From Bacteroidaceae bacterium (GTDB taxonomy: Bacteria; Bacteroidota; Bacteroidia; Bacteroidales; Bacteroidaceae), in NCBI GenBank assembly GCA_017448965.1, contig JAFSKK010000065.1, positions 1 to 50,938 on the forward strand: a stretch of 50,938 nt of DNA, written 5' to 3'. The notes beneath the pieces were generated by a model. That model worked only from the letters and a program-made list of their open reading frames with translations. It ran no database searches and was not told where the DNA came from. Below are positions 42,749 through 50,795 of the stretch, one piece after another; position 1 is the first letter of the stretch, and each line of letters begins with the position of its first letter. The position numbers and the translations under genes were made by a program.

Positions 42749-43054
42749 CTATTTGAACTCGAATAGATTGATGAAGCCAGTCATGGTGAACACCTGTCGG
42801 AGGTCGTTGCTCAACTCACGGATATAGACGTGATGGCCATTAGCCTTTGTGCTTTTGAGAATGCTGAGGAAGATGCGGAGACCACTTGATGAGATATACT
42901 CCAGCTTTGAGCAGTCGAGGATGATGTCATGATCGGTGTTGTCGATGAGTGGCTTCACATCAAGTTGTACTTGTGAGGCTGTTGCTGTGTCGAGACGTCC
43001 TTCGAAGTACATCACATAATCGTTATTCTCTTCTTTTAATGTTGTTTTCATCAT
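42749..43054 (-). CDS. STAS-domain anti-sigma factor antagonist
   Basis: 101 aa, a single STAS domain: VMYFEGRLDTATASQ and IILDCSKLEYISSSGLRIFLS. The expected phosphorylation site is Ser57 in SSSGLR, as in SpoIIAA/RsbV. Its partner is the phosphatase-kinase fusion encoded just upstream, so the two probably form a partner-switching pair in which the kinase domain phosphorylates, and the PP2C domain dephosphorylates, this protein. The output (a sigma factor or another target) is not in the window. Confidence 0.92.
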   Translation of the reverse strand: MMKTTLKEENNDYVMYFEGRLDTATASQVQLDVKPLIDNTDHDIILDCSKLEYISSSGLRIFLSILKSTKANGHHVYIRELSNDLRQVFTMTGFINLFEFK

Positions 43055-43096
43055 AATTGTTATTGATTTTATAGTGAATAATTTAAGTTTGACTTC

Positions 43097-43136
43097 TCTT
43101 TAATTTTTCAATGTCCCCATTTTTCAACTCTTCAAT
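43097..43136 (-). repeat. Five-octamer repeat between the SpoIIE-type and STAS genes
   Basis: Minus-strand 8-mers: TTGAAGAG, TTGAAAAA, TGGGGACA, TTGAAAAA, TTAAAGAG. The stop codon of the SpoIIE gene (43124-43126) lies in the second unit, and its last residues (EELKS) are encoded by the repeat. Confidence 0.78.
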
Positions 43137-45520
43137 TCTTCCATTCGAGGCAATTTTTTGCGGAGCGTAAGGACATTCATGTTATTCTTGCGTTCATAGT
43201 TTACACTGTCCATGAGTTGTGTGATGAGGTGGATGCCGAGTCCTCCGATGGGGCGTTCCTCTGCCGATAGTGTGGTGTCGACTGAACGGTGAGTTGTGGG
43301 GTCGAACGGCATGCCATTATCGCTGACGGTGACCTTTAAGCGCTTGTCGTCTGCTTCTGCCACGATGTGGATGTCTCCCTTGGTGTCTGGAGGATAAGCA
43401 TAGTTCATGACATTGACCACTGCCTCTTCAAGCGCAAGGTTCAGTTGCATGGTGGTGGCAGGATCGAAGCCTAAAGATTCACAAACTGTGTCAACAAACT
43501 CTGAGAGTAGTGGCACCTGCTCAACATCATTGTTCAGCGTGATTTTCTGATGGAATCGCACTGTGTTTTGCACTTGGGAGTAGCGGATGGCGAGCATGGT
43601 CAAGTCATCGCTTTGTTCAGCGTCGCCGGCGAAAGTTTGGACTGCGTCAGTCATGTGGTCAATGATTTTCTGGGAGGTGGCGAAGAGGATAACATCCATC
43701 ATTCTTTCCTCGCCAAACAGTTGGTGATCCGCGTTTTCCGCTTCCGTCAATCCGTCCGTATAGAGGAAAATTGTGGTGTTGGTGTCCACCATTGTTTCTT
43801 GGAGTGCGAATTTCCATCCACCCATCACACCAACGGGGAGATTGTTGTCGCAAGGTAAGAACTCTTTCTGCTTCGTGCCGTCTTTCTCTGTGAGAAGGAG
43901 GGGAGGGTTGTGCCCCGCATTGCAGTAGCGTAGTTTCCCTGTTGGCAAATCCAGCACTCCAACAAAAAGTGTGACGAACATGTTTTGTTCATTGTTCTCA
44001 GCCATGCGGTCGTTCATCTGTGTGATGATACGTTCAGGGTGGTGCTCATGTGCAGAAAGCGTGCGGAACAGAGAGCGTATCACCGCCATGACCAACGATG
44101 CAGGCACTCCTTTGCCTGACACATCACCGATGCAGAAGAAGAGTTTTTCGTCGCGGATATAAAAGTCGAAAAGGTCGCCGCCCACCTCTTTGGCAGAGGT
44201 CAGTTGCCCATAGATGTCGATGTCGTCCCGGTCAGGGTAGGGTGGGAATGTTTTGGGAAGCATGGCCCGCTGAATATTGCTTGCCACTTTCAGCTCACCC
44301 TCAATGCGACCTTTCTGTTCGTTCACGCGTTTCAGTTCCTCCATCTGCTGAATTAGCGATTGCTGCATGGTGCAGAAAGAGTTGCGCAGTCGTTGCATCT
44401 CATCTTCTGTGTGTATCTCAGGCAGTGTGGCTTGCAGATTTCCGTTTGCCACTTCGTCAACTGCTTGTGTGAAAAGGGTCAATGGCTGTGAAAGGCGCTT
44501 CACTCCCTTGTACAGGATGAAAGTGAGTATCAACAGCATCAGCAGGATGAGTGTCCCTACGAGGATCCCTGCTTGAGTGGCCGTTTTGAAGAAATCTTCA
44601 GCACTACAAACGATGGCCATTGACCACTGTGTATGCTTCACGGGCTTGTAGAATATGAATGCCTTCCCGAGTTTTGGTGACTTCATGGGTTCCATGTCCA
44701 TCTTTCCAGCCACCATCTCCTTGCCGATTTGTGCCATTTTGGTATCTCCCACCTTTTCTGCGAACGAAAAGATGGTCTCATTCAGCACCACATCCTGTTT
44801 AGGATGGGTGATGAAGGTTCCGTTGCGTGACAACACAAAACTGTAAGAATGGTCGTAGTACTTGAGCGAATCCATCAGTTGCGACAACCACTCAAGCGAC
44901 ACATCTGCTGTCACCACCGCATAGACATTGCCCGCATCGTCGAGCAACGGATAACTATAGGTGACCATTGTGATTTCGCCACCGCCTGTGTCGCAATATG
45001 GCTCACTCCAGTAGCCTTGCTTCAGATTTCGTGGTGTTTGATACCACTCTTTGTTAGGATAGTCATAGGCACTGTTGCCTAATTGTTTCTCGTGTATGAC
45101 CGTGGTTGGGTCACCATCCGCCGACGATGTGTCGCGATAACTATAGGGAGAGAACCAACGCCCCTGATCTGGATAAAAATTCGGTTCAAAAGCGATGGCT
45201 GAACCGACAATCATGGGGTTGGTTTCCACCATTTCACGGGTGATGCGATACATCTCCTCGTGGGGAGCATGGATGTTCTTTTTGATTTCGTTGACGTTGT
45301 TCTTGACGGCTGTTTCCACCGCAATGAACACACCGTCAATGTGTTGCTCGGCATTTTCCAGCGCATAGCTGGCTCTCAGTTTCTCCTCACGGAGAATGCC
45401 CTCGCGCACAACGATATTCATCACCATCGCTGTCACCAATAAAATGATGGTGGCAGTCACGATGACCCAAAGGCTGAGGCGAGCAGAGAAAGACCTTATC
45501 ACCCGAAATCTGTGTTTCAT
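43124..45520 (-). CDS. Membrane sensor with Cache, HAMP, SpoIIE phosphatase and anti-sigma kinase domains
   Basis: 798 aa. N-terminal helix (LWVIVTATIILLVTAMVMNIVV), extracytoplasmic dCache-type domain (about 45-325, with RWFSPYSYRD and YWSEPYCDTGGGE), second helix (ILVGTLILLMLLILTFILY), HAMP and coiled coil (about 345-425), PP2C/SpoIIE phosphatase (about 430-640; metal sites GGDLFDF near 446 and IGDVSGKGVPASLVMA), and a C-terminal GHKL ATPase of the RsbW/SpoIIAB type (NLALEEAVVNVMNYAY near 697; PIGGLGIHLI near 765). One protein thus carries both opposing activities for the STAS partner. The extracellular ligand is unknown. Confidence 0.93.
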   Translation of the reverse strand: MKHRFRVIRSFSARLSLWVIVTATIILLVTAMVMNIVVREGILREEKLRASYALENAEQHIDGVFIAVETAVKNNVNEIKKNIHAPHEEMYRITREMVETNPMIVGSAIAFEPNFYPDQGRWFSPYSYRDTSSADGDPTTVIHEKQLGNSAYDYPNKEWYQTPRNLKQGYWSEPYCDTGGGEITMVTYSYPLLDDAGNVYAVVTADVSLEWLSQLMDSLKYYDHSYSFVLSRNGTFITHPKQDVVLNETIFSFAEKVGDTKMAQIGKEMVAGKMDMEPMKSPKLGKAFIFYKPVKHTQWSMAIVCSAEDFFKTATQAGILVGTLILLMLLILTFILYKGVKRLSQPLTLFTQAVDEVANGNLQATLPEIHTEDEMQRLRNSFCTMQQSLIQQMEELKRVNEQKGRIEGELKVASNIQRAMLPKTFPPYPDRDDIDIYGQLTSAKEVGGDLFDFYIRDEKLFFCIGDVSGKGVPASLVMAVIRSLFRTLSAHEHHPERIITQMNDRMAENNEQNMFVTLFVGVLDLPTGKLRYCNAGHNPPLLLTEKDGTKQKEFLPCDNNLPVGVMGGWKFALQETMVDTNTTIFLYTDGLTEAENADHQLFGEERMMDVILFATSQKIIDHMTDAVQTFAGDAEQSDDLTMLAIRYSQVQNTVRFHQKITLNNDVEQVPLLSEFVDTVCESLGFDPATTMQLNLALEEAVVNVMNYAYPPDTKGDIHIVAEADDKRLKVTVSDNGMPFDPTTHRSVDTTLSAEERPIGGLGIHLITQLMDSVNYERKNNMNVLTLRKKLPRMEELKS

Positions 45521-45545
45521 GTTCTCAATGATGTGTGATTCTGTT

Positions 45546-45554
45546 GCAAAAGTA
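45546..45554 (-). promoter_or_regulatory. -7 element of the SpoIIE-type gene
   Basis: Minus-strand TACTTTTGC, a TAnnTTTG match about 25 nt before the ATG. No clear -33 element was recognised. Confidence 0.55.
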
Positions 45555-45827
45555 CGACTTATTTTGAAGAAACGGAAGAAAATGACGTTTTTTTTTATCT
45601 CTATAACCTCTAAAGACTTTACGTTATGCTTTCTTGCGATGATTACTTTTCACATTCATCCTCATCCATGTCCATTGGGGTTGAGTCGCCAGACGCAATC
45701 TCTCTAGTTACTTTTACGCGTTGCCGCAAACACGTTCAACAGGGAAAAGTTCTTCTGTTTCAGAGTGCAAAGTTGTGATTTTTTTTCGGCATTGTCATGA
45801 GTTTTCGTTTTTATGTGGGTAAAAAGT

Positions 45828-45857
45828 TGAGTTTTGGAAAAAAATGACTACCTTTGC
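45828..45857 (+). promoter_or_regulatory. Promoter and (TA)n leader of guaA
   Basis: TTG (45828-45830) and TACCTTTGC (45849-45857), 18 nt apart. The transcript would begin near 45864. The last 14 bases before the ATG are a pure TA repeat, so the ribosome-binding region has no Shine-Dalgarno sequence. Confidence 0.7.
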
Positions 45858-45896
45858 ATCACACAAGAGAATTCACACATATTTATATATATATAT

Positions 45897-47504
45897 ATGC
45901 AGAAAATTATCATTTTGGACTTTGGTTCGCAAACCACGCAGCTGATAGGCCGTCGTGTGCGTGAGTTGAACACGTTTTGCGAAATCATGCCTTACAACAA
46001 GTTTCCGCAGAATGACCCCGATGTGATTGGTGTGATTCTGTCGGGTTCTCCTTATAGCGTCTATGAGGAGCGCGCCTTCAAGCTTGACTTTGCGCAGATT
46101 CGTGGCAAGTACCCGATTCTCGGCATCTGTTATGGTGCCCAGTTGATGGCACACACGTTTGGAGGCAAAGTGGAGCCAGAGGGCACTCGCGAGTATGGAC
46201 GTGCCAATCTTGAATATATGGAAGAGGGCAACCCGCTTTTGAAGGGCTTTGCCGAGAACAGCCAAGTATGGATGTCGCACGGCGACACCATCACGAAACT
46301 GCCTGATGGCTTCCGCTGCATCGCCTCGACAGCCACCGTCAAGTATGCAGCCTATGCTGCCAACGACGAGAAGATTTGGGGTGTGCAATATCATCCTGAA
46401 GTGTTCCACTCCATCGATGGCACACAACTTCTGAAGAACTTTGTGGTGGATATCTGTGGCGGCAAACAGAATTGGTCGCCAGCTTCGTTCGTTGATCAGA
46501 CGGTAGCAGAACTTCGAGAACAAGTGGGCGACGACAAGGTGATTCTCGGTCTTTCTGGCGGTGTCGATTCTTCTGTGGCAGCAGTGTTGCTCAACCGTGC
46601 CATCGGCAAGAACCTCACTTGTATCTTCGTCAACAACGGACTCCTTCGCAAGAACGAGTTCACTGATGTGCTTCGCGACTATGAGTGCCTTGGCCTCAAC
46701 GTGGTGGGTGTCGATGCTTCGCAGAAGTTCTATACAGAACTGGCAGGTGTGTCCGAACCTGAAAAGAAGCGCAAGATTATTGGTGCTGGCTTCATCGACG
46801 TGTTCGAAGCCGAAGCCAAGAAGATTGAGGGTGCGAAGTGGCTTGCTCAGGGAACCATCTATCCCGACCGCATCGAATCACTGAACATTACGGGCAAAGT
46901 AATAAAGTCTCATCATAATGTGGGTGGTCTTCCTGAAAAGATGGGTCTCAAGCTTTGCGAACCGCTGAAGTGGCTCTTCAAGGACGAAGTGCGCCGTGTG
47001 GGTCGTCAACTTCAGATGCCCGAACATCTCATCACACGCCATCCGTTCCCGGGTCCAGGTTTGGCTGTTCGCATTCTTGGCGATATTACGCCAGAGAAGG
47101 TGCGTGTGTTGCAAGATGCCGATGACATCTTCATTCGTGGTCTTCGCAATTGGAAAGTGAAACTCTCAGGTGAAGAGGCACGCAAGGTGCTTGCAGCTGG
47201 TGTGCCAGCCGACATGAAGGATGGTGAAATAGAGGTGTCTCTCTACGATCAGATTTGGCAAGCCGGTGCCATTCTCCTTTCCGACGTGAAGAGTGTCGGT
47301 GTGATGGGCGATGAGCGCACTTACGAGAACCCCGTTGCTCTCCGTGCAGTCACTTCAGCCGATGCAATGACGGCCGACTGGGCAAAACTCCCATACGAGT
47401 TCTTGGCCGAGGTGAGCAACCAAATCATCCGCAACGTCAAGGGCGTTAACCGTGTTTGCTACGACGTGTCGTCCAAACCGCCAGCAACCATCGAATGGGA
47501 ATAA
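45897..47504 (+). CDS. guaA: GMP synthase (glutamine-hydrolysing)
   Basis: Converts XMP to GMP with ATP and glutamine. 535 aa: class I amidotransferase domain (Cys78 in GICYGAQ, His and Glu in YHPEVFHS), ATP-pyrophosphatase domain with PP-loop LSGGVDSSV near residue 219, and the C-terminal dimerisation domain ([15 protein letters not shown], ending [11 protein letters not shown]). I start at ATG 45897 ([12 protein letters not shown]), which fits the family N-terminus; the frame is open upstream across the promoter. Confidence 0.98.
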   Translation: MQKIIILDFGSQTTQLIGRRVRELNTFCEIMPYNKFPQNDPDVIGVILSGSPYSVYEERAFKLDFAQIRGKYPILGICYGAQLMAHTFGGKVEPEGTREYGRANLEYMEEGNPLLKGFAENSQVWMSHGDTITKLPDGFRCIASTATVKYAAYAANDEKIWGVQYHPEVFHSIDGTQLLKNFVVDICGGKQNWSPASFVDQTVAELREQVGDDKVILGLSGGVDSSVAAVLLNRAIGKNLTCIFVNNGLLRKNEFTDVLRDYECLGLNVVGVDASQKFYTELAGVSEPEKKRKIIGAGFIDVFEAEAKKIEGAKWLAQGTIYPDRIESLNITGKVIKSHHNVGGLPEKMGLKLCEPLKWLFKDEVRRVGRQLQMPEHLITRHPFPGPGLAVRILGDITPEKVRVLQDADDIFIRGLRNWKVKLSGEEARKVLAAGVPADMKDGEIEVSLYDQIWQAGAILLSDVKSVGVMGDERTYENPVALRAVTSADAMTADWAKLPYEFLAEVSNQIIRNVKGVNRVCYDVSSKPPATIEWE

Positions 47505-47551
47505 ACATGAAAAATAGAAGAAATAGAAAACGAAAAATTAAAGTTTCCAAT

Positions 47552-48352
47552 ATGAAAAAGTCATTATTTCTATTTGTGTTGGCTGTTTTGCTGACGATGG
47601 CCAGTTGCACTTCTTACAAGAATGTTCCATACCTCCAGAATAGTGAGAATGTGGATCTCTCGCCTGCAACGATGCTCTACGATGCCAAAATCATGCCCAA
47701 GGATCAGTTGGTCATCAGTGTGAACTATCCTGTCGACCCTGAAGCTGTCAAGATGTTCAACTTGACCATGCAGGCGGACAACACCGTCAATGCAACAGCT
47801 ACGCGATTCAGCTCTCAGACGCAGTTGCAGAACTATCTGGTGGACAACGAGGGCTATATCAATTATCCTATTCTGGGTCGCCTGAAAGTGCTCGGATTGA
47901 CCAAAACGGAACTTGAGACACTGATTGCTTCCAAAATCCAGGGTGCCTATACGAAGGATTTCCCGTTGGTACATGTGCAGATGTCTAACTATAAAGTCTC
48001 TGTGCTGGGTGAAGTGGCTCGTCCTGGTCAATATACTGCCACCACAGGCAAGGTGAACATTTTTGAGGCTTTGGCAATGGCTGGTGACCTCACCATCTGG
48101 GGACAGCGTGACTGCGTGAAAATTATTCGCGAAAGTGCACAGGGCGAGAAGAAAATTGTGGCTCTCAACCTGAACGATGCCAACATCATCAACTCTCCTT
48201 ACTATCAATTGCAGCAGAACGACATCGTCTATGTGACGCCCAACAAGGCCAAGTCGAAAAACTCTGGCATTGGTTCTGAAACAAGTCTGTGGTTCACATC
48301 CACCAGCATCCTTGTTTCGTTGGCTTCTCTGCTCTACAACATTCTCCGATAG
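47552..48352 (+). CDS. Polysaccharide export outer-membrane lipoprotein (Wza/BexD-like)
   Basis: 266 aa. Signal peptide with lipobox LTMASC (Cys about 17), a Poly_export domain (IMPKDQLVISVNYPVDPEA, about 45-145), a SLBB-type domain (VSVLGEVARPGQYTATTGKVNIFEALAMAG split over about 160-195), and a C-terminal helix (WFTSTSILVSLASLLYNIL) that could cross the outer membrane as in Wza. Such proteins form the outer-membrane channel for capsule or exopolysaccharide. No Wzc-type kinase or glycosyltransferase follows, so it is an orphan here. Start at ATG 47552; upstream ATGs would break the signal peptide. A terminator follows. Confidence 0.88.
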   Translation: MKKSLFLFVLAVLLTMASCTSYKNVPYLQNSENVDLSPATMLYDAKIMPKDQLVISVNYPVDPEAVKMFNLTMQADNTVNATATRFSSQTQLQNYLVDNEGYINYPILGRLKVLGLTKTELETLIASKIQGAYTKDFPLVHVQMSNYKVSVLGEVARPGQYTATTGKVNIFEALAMAGDLTIWGQRDCVKIIRESAQGEKKIVALNLNDANIINSPYYQLQQNDIVYVTPNKAKSKNSGIGSETSLWFTSTSILVSLASLLYNILR

Positions 48353-48389
48353 GCAGTCGACGGATAACGTATAGAAGATTTTGTATCAT

Positions 48390-48434
48390 ATCCTCTGTAG
48401 TGACAAATCTAGTGTTGCTATGGAGGATTTTTTT
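48390..48434 (+). terminator. Terminator-like hairpin after the export lipoprotein gene
   Basis: ATCCTC (48390-48395) pairs with GAGGAT (48423-48428), with an inner TAG/CTA pairing, followed by T6. The loop is long, so the call is tentative. Confidence 0.55.
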
Positions 48435-48478
48435 GATTCTGTTGACAAAGTTGAGGGATAGAGTATCAAGTCAGGCTG

Positions 48479-48532
48479 TTGTGTTAACACAATGTGAAAA
48501 ATTTAAGAATCTCCCTTAATTGGTGTTAACAC
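48479..48532. promoter_or_regulatory. Paired palindromic operator candidate upstream of htrA
   Basis: GTGTTAACAC occurs twice (48481-48490, extended to a 14-bp palindrome TTGTGTTAACACAA, and 48523-48532), centre to centre 42 bp, i.e. four helical turns. This is the arrangement expected for cooperative binding of a dimeric regulator on one DNA face (inference). Confidence 0.5.
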
Positions 48533-48586
48533 TTGGAGGGGATTTGTTAAACTACATCAAAGAAAGGGAAAAATAGCGGAAAAATG

Positions 48587-48618
48587 TTTTGTCATAACGG
48601 CAAATAGTCGTTATTTTG
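48587..48618 (+). promoter_or_regulatory. Promoter candidate of htrA
   Basis: TTTTG (about 48587-48591) and TTATTTTGTG (about 48609-48618) are spaced about as in -33/-7 promoters, but the -7 match is imperfect. Confidence 0.4.
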
Positions 48619-48735
48619 TGCCCGAAATAGGAGGATGTAACTTCTCAAGACGCATAGCATCGGAAGAGAATCATTCCAATGATGAGTGGAACATAAACAT
48701 AACAAAAAGATAACCAAAAGAATAGTTAGAAGACT

Positions 48736-50268
48736 ATGAAGCAGACTACAAAAAGATTTTATGGCACACTCGTATGTGTTGCCTTTTTCTCGGGATTGAC
48801 AGGTGCTTTTGCCTATTCTCTCTCTCAAAAATCAGTTGGTTCACTTTTGCCTGTGGCTGAAAAGACAGAGCCCACAACAGAAAACACAGGCTTGATGCAA
48901 CTCTCAAACGTGACGGCCCCAACCGTGCAGCCCGTTGACTTGACCGAAGCGGCCGAGAAGGCTTGCAACGCTGTGGTGTATATCAAAGTTGTACAGAAAG
49001 GTAAGACACAAACCATAGAATATCGAGACCCTTTTGAGGATTTCTTTGGAGACTTCTTCGGTCGTGGCGGCGGTACACAGCGTCGGCAGGTGGAGACCCC
49101 AAAACGTGAGGCTGCTGGTTCAGGGGTCATCATCTCGGACGACGGTTATATCGTGACGAACAATCACGTGGTGGAGAATGCTGATGAAATTACCGTCACG
49201 CTGAACGATAACCGTGAGTTTACGGCACGTGTCATCGGGTTGGATGCGGACACAGACCTGGCGCTCCTGAAGATTGAAGCCAAAGGACTTCCAACAATCG
49301 TTATTGGTGACTCCGACCAACTGAAGGTGGGCGAGTGGGTACTTGCAGTAGGCAATCCCTTCAACCTCACTTCAACGGTGACGGCTGGCATTGTGTCGGC
49401 AAAGGCACGTAATTTGGGTGCACACAAGAATGGCATTGAGTCATTCATCCAGACGGATGCTGCCATCAATGCGGGCAATTCAGGTGGTGCTCTGGTGAAC
49501 ACTCGTGGTGAGTTGGTGGGCATCAATGCCATGCTGTATTCGCAGACAGGCTCTTTCACAGGATACGGTTTCGCGATTCCTACCACAATTATGAAGAAAG
49601 TGGTGGCCGATCTGCAGGCTTATGGAACGGTTCAGCGTGCCATGCTTGGTGTGAGTGGTTTGACGTTGCGCGACTATGTGGACAATCAAAAGTCGAAGGA
49701 TGATAAGTTTACAGCTGATTTTGGAACAGTTGACGGTGTGTATGTGGCTGAAGTGGTGGATGACGGAGCCGCAGCAGAGGCTGGCATCAAGAGTGGCGAT
49801 ATTATTGTGTCTGTCGATGGAAAGAAGATTACGAAGATGTCTGAGTTGCAGGAATCCACTACCAAATATCATCCTGGCGACAAAGCTGAGATTGGGTATA
49901 TCCGCGACAAGAAGCAGAAGTTCACGACCATCACCTTCCGCAACGCAAAGGGTAGTACGAGTGTGATCAAGACACAGAAAGTGGATGCGTTGGGCGCTGA
50001 ATTCAAGGAACTGACCGACAGCCAAAAGAAGACGCTAAACCTCTCGTATGGTGTCCAAGTGACCAACTTGAAGTCTGGCTATTTGAGGGATGCTGGTGTA
50101 CCAGAAGGATTTATCATTCTGAAGGCGAACAACCAGAGTATAAAATCCTCAGCAGATATGGAATCCGTCTTCAGATCTGCGCAGGCAAGCGATGAACAGA
50201 CACTCTTTATATGGGGTAAGACTCCTGCCGGAAGAACTATGTCATTTGCAGTATACTTGGGTGAATAA
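48736..50268 (+). CDS. htrA: Periplasmic serine protease DegP/HtrA-like
   Basis: 510 aa. N-terminal signal/anchor (GTLVCVAFFSGLTGAFAYSL), a trypsin-like protease domain with the triad His144 (NNHVVENA), Asp174 (DADTDLALLKI) and Ser249 (NAGNSGGAL), and two PDZ domains (about 300-390, VVDDGAAAEAGIKSGDIIVSV, and about 420-505, YLRDAGVPEGFIILKANN). Envelope protein quality control: degrades or refolds misfolded periplasmic proteins. A Phe/Gly-rich loop (PFEDFFGDFFGRGGG, about 95-110) is the LA-loop region of DegP. Possible control by the paired palindromes upstream. Ends with a strong terminator. Confidence 0.96.
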   Translation: MKQTTKRFYGTLVCVAFFSGLTGAFAYSLSQKSVGSLLPVAEKTEPTTENTGLMQLSNVTAPTVQPVDLTEAAEKACNAVVYIKVVQKGKTQTIEYRDPFEDFFGDFFGRGGGTQRRQVETPKREAAGSGVIISDDGYIVTNNHVVENADEITVTLNDNREFTARVIGLDADTDLALLKIEAKGLPTIVIGDSDQLKVGEWVLAVGNPFNLTSTVTAGIVSAKARNLGAHKNGIESFIQTDAAINAGNSGGALVNTRGELVGINAMLYSQTGSFTGYGFAIPTTIMKKVVADLQAYGTVQRAMLGVSGLTLRDYVDNQKSKDDKFTADFGTVDGVYVAEVVDDGAAAEAGIKSGDIIVSVDGKKITKMSELQESTTKYHPGDKAEIGYIRDKKQKFTTITFRNAKGSTSVIKTQKVDALGAEFKELTDSQKKTLNLSYGVQVTNLKSGYLRDAGVPEGFIILKANNQSIKSSADMESVFRSAQASDEQTLFIWGKTPAGRTMSFAVYLGE

Positions 50269-50287
50269 CAGGGGTGGAATGTTAAAA

Positions 50288-50334
50288 AACAAGGGATTTG
50301 AGAATTTTTTTTTCAAATCCCTTGTTTTTATTTA
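50288..50334 (+). terminator. Rho-independent terminator of htrA
   Basis: 14-bp perfect arms AACAAGGGATTTGA (50288-50301) and TCAAATCCCTTGTT (50313-50326), then a T-rich tail. Confidence 0.95.
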
Positions 50335-50353
50335 TATTATGTGTTACCTTTGC
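50322..50353 (+). promoter_or_regulatory. Promoter of the structured RNA candidate
   Basis: TTG (50322-50324), about 20 nt, then TACCTTTGC (50345-50353). Predicted start near 50360. The -33 element lies within the end of the htrA terminator, a compact arrangement. Confidence 0.75.
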
Positions 50354-50358
50354 TAACA

Positions 50359-50690
50359 GAAAAGAAAGAAGACGGTCAACTTCGAGAGAGAAGGATCTCT
50401 GAAAAGAGGAAAGAATCGTCTGATTTTATACATATAGCCGGGGTACAGGATCGATCGGGATACTCATCAAATTATACATTGAAACCGAGATGATTTTACC
50501 GTTTAATGGCGGGCCACAACCCAGAAGTCGCCATGTCATCGAATATGGAGGTTCGGCCTCTGGAAACCATAGAGTCGGTGGATTACAAAGGACGGTAAAT
50601 ACTCAAATCTTATCACGTCGGAGTTTCATCACATCTCCTCCCGGCTTTTATAAAGGGTGAGCCTATCTTCATATAGGTTCACCCTTTGCA
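50359..50690 (+). ncRNA. Structured small RNA candidate (6S-like rod; family not certain)
   Basis: No open frame. After a 5' hairpin closed by AGACG/CGTCT (about 50370-50421), distant segments pair to make a long rod: AGCCGGG (near 50435) with CCCGGCT (near 50640), GATACTC with GAGTTTC (one mismatch), CCGA with TCGG, and TTTACCGT (near 50495) with ACGGTAAA (near 50592). Inside are the small hairpins GGCG/CGCC and ATGG-GGTT/AACCAT. A hairpin with 9-bp arms AAAGGGTGA (50652-50660) and TCACCCTTT (50679-50687) ends the unit. A rod of about 210 nt with open bubbles recalls 6S RNA, which in Bacteroidales was first described as the Bacteroidales-1 motif. I cannot confirm this by sequence memory. RNase P, tmRNA and SRP RNA signatures are absent. 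Confidence 0.6.
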
Positions 50691-50691
50691 A

Positions 50692-50778
50692 GGAAAGTTG
50701 CCGGAGTGGTCGATCGGGCCGCACTCGAAATGCGGTGAACGGGTAACTGTTCCGGGGGTTCGAATCCCTCACTTTCCG
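50692..50778 (+). tRNA. tRNA-Ser (anticodon CGA)
   Basis: 87 nt class II tRNA. Acceptor GGAAAGT pairs with ACTTTCC, discriminator G. Anticodon arm CCGCA / CTCGAAA / TGCGG gives anticodon CGA (UCG codons). The long variable arm (GAACGGGTAACTGTTC) is typical of Ser. T arm GGGGG TTCGAAT CCCTC. CCA is not encoded. It lies directly behind the hairpin that ends the RNA candidate, so the two may share a transcript. Confidence 0.97.
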
Positions 50779-50795
50779 CAAAAGGGGTAGTCAAG

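Larger units (their letters stand above)
45521..45896. other. Intergenic region SpoIIE-guaA (376 bp)
   Basis: Holds the divergent promoters of both genes at its two ends (45546-45554 minus, 45849-45857 plus). The central 45580-45830 has poly-T runs and no convincing open frame, hairpin or repeat. Confidence 0.6.
48353..48735. other. Intergenic region upstream of htrA (383 bp)
   Basis: Contains a terminator (48390-48434), two identical GTGTTAACAC palindromes (48481-48490 and 48523-48532), and a promoter candidate near 48587-48618. The leader from about 48625 to 48735 is A-rich and holds no recognised RNA motif. Confidence 0.6.
50269..50691. other. Region between htrA and tRNA-Ser (423 bp)
   Basis: No protein gene. 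It holds the htrA terminator, a -33/-7 promoter that partly overlaps its T tract, and the structured RNA candidate, which ends in a strong hairpin just before tRNA-Ser. Confidence 0.75.

Noticed and set aside
45580-45830. Possible small genes between the SpoIIE-type gene and guaA
   Set aside because: Open frames there are short, without leader, signal peptide or recognisable motif, and poly-T runs make them unreliable.
45834-45896. Upstream extension of guaA
   Set aside because: The extra codons read through the promoter and the TA repeat. The family N-terminus is matched by ATG 45897.
50359-50690. RNase P RNA, tmRNA or SRP RNA in the structured RNA region
   Set aside because: GAGGAAAG and CCCGGCTT fragments recall RNase P, but the rest of the conserved core (for example the AGAGNAA segment) is missing and the length is too small. 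There is no tRNA-like tmRNA end with tag frame, and no SRP domain IV loop.
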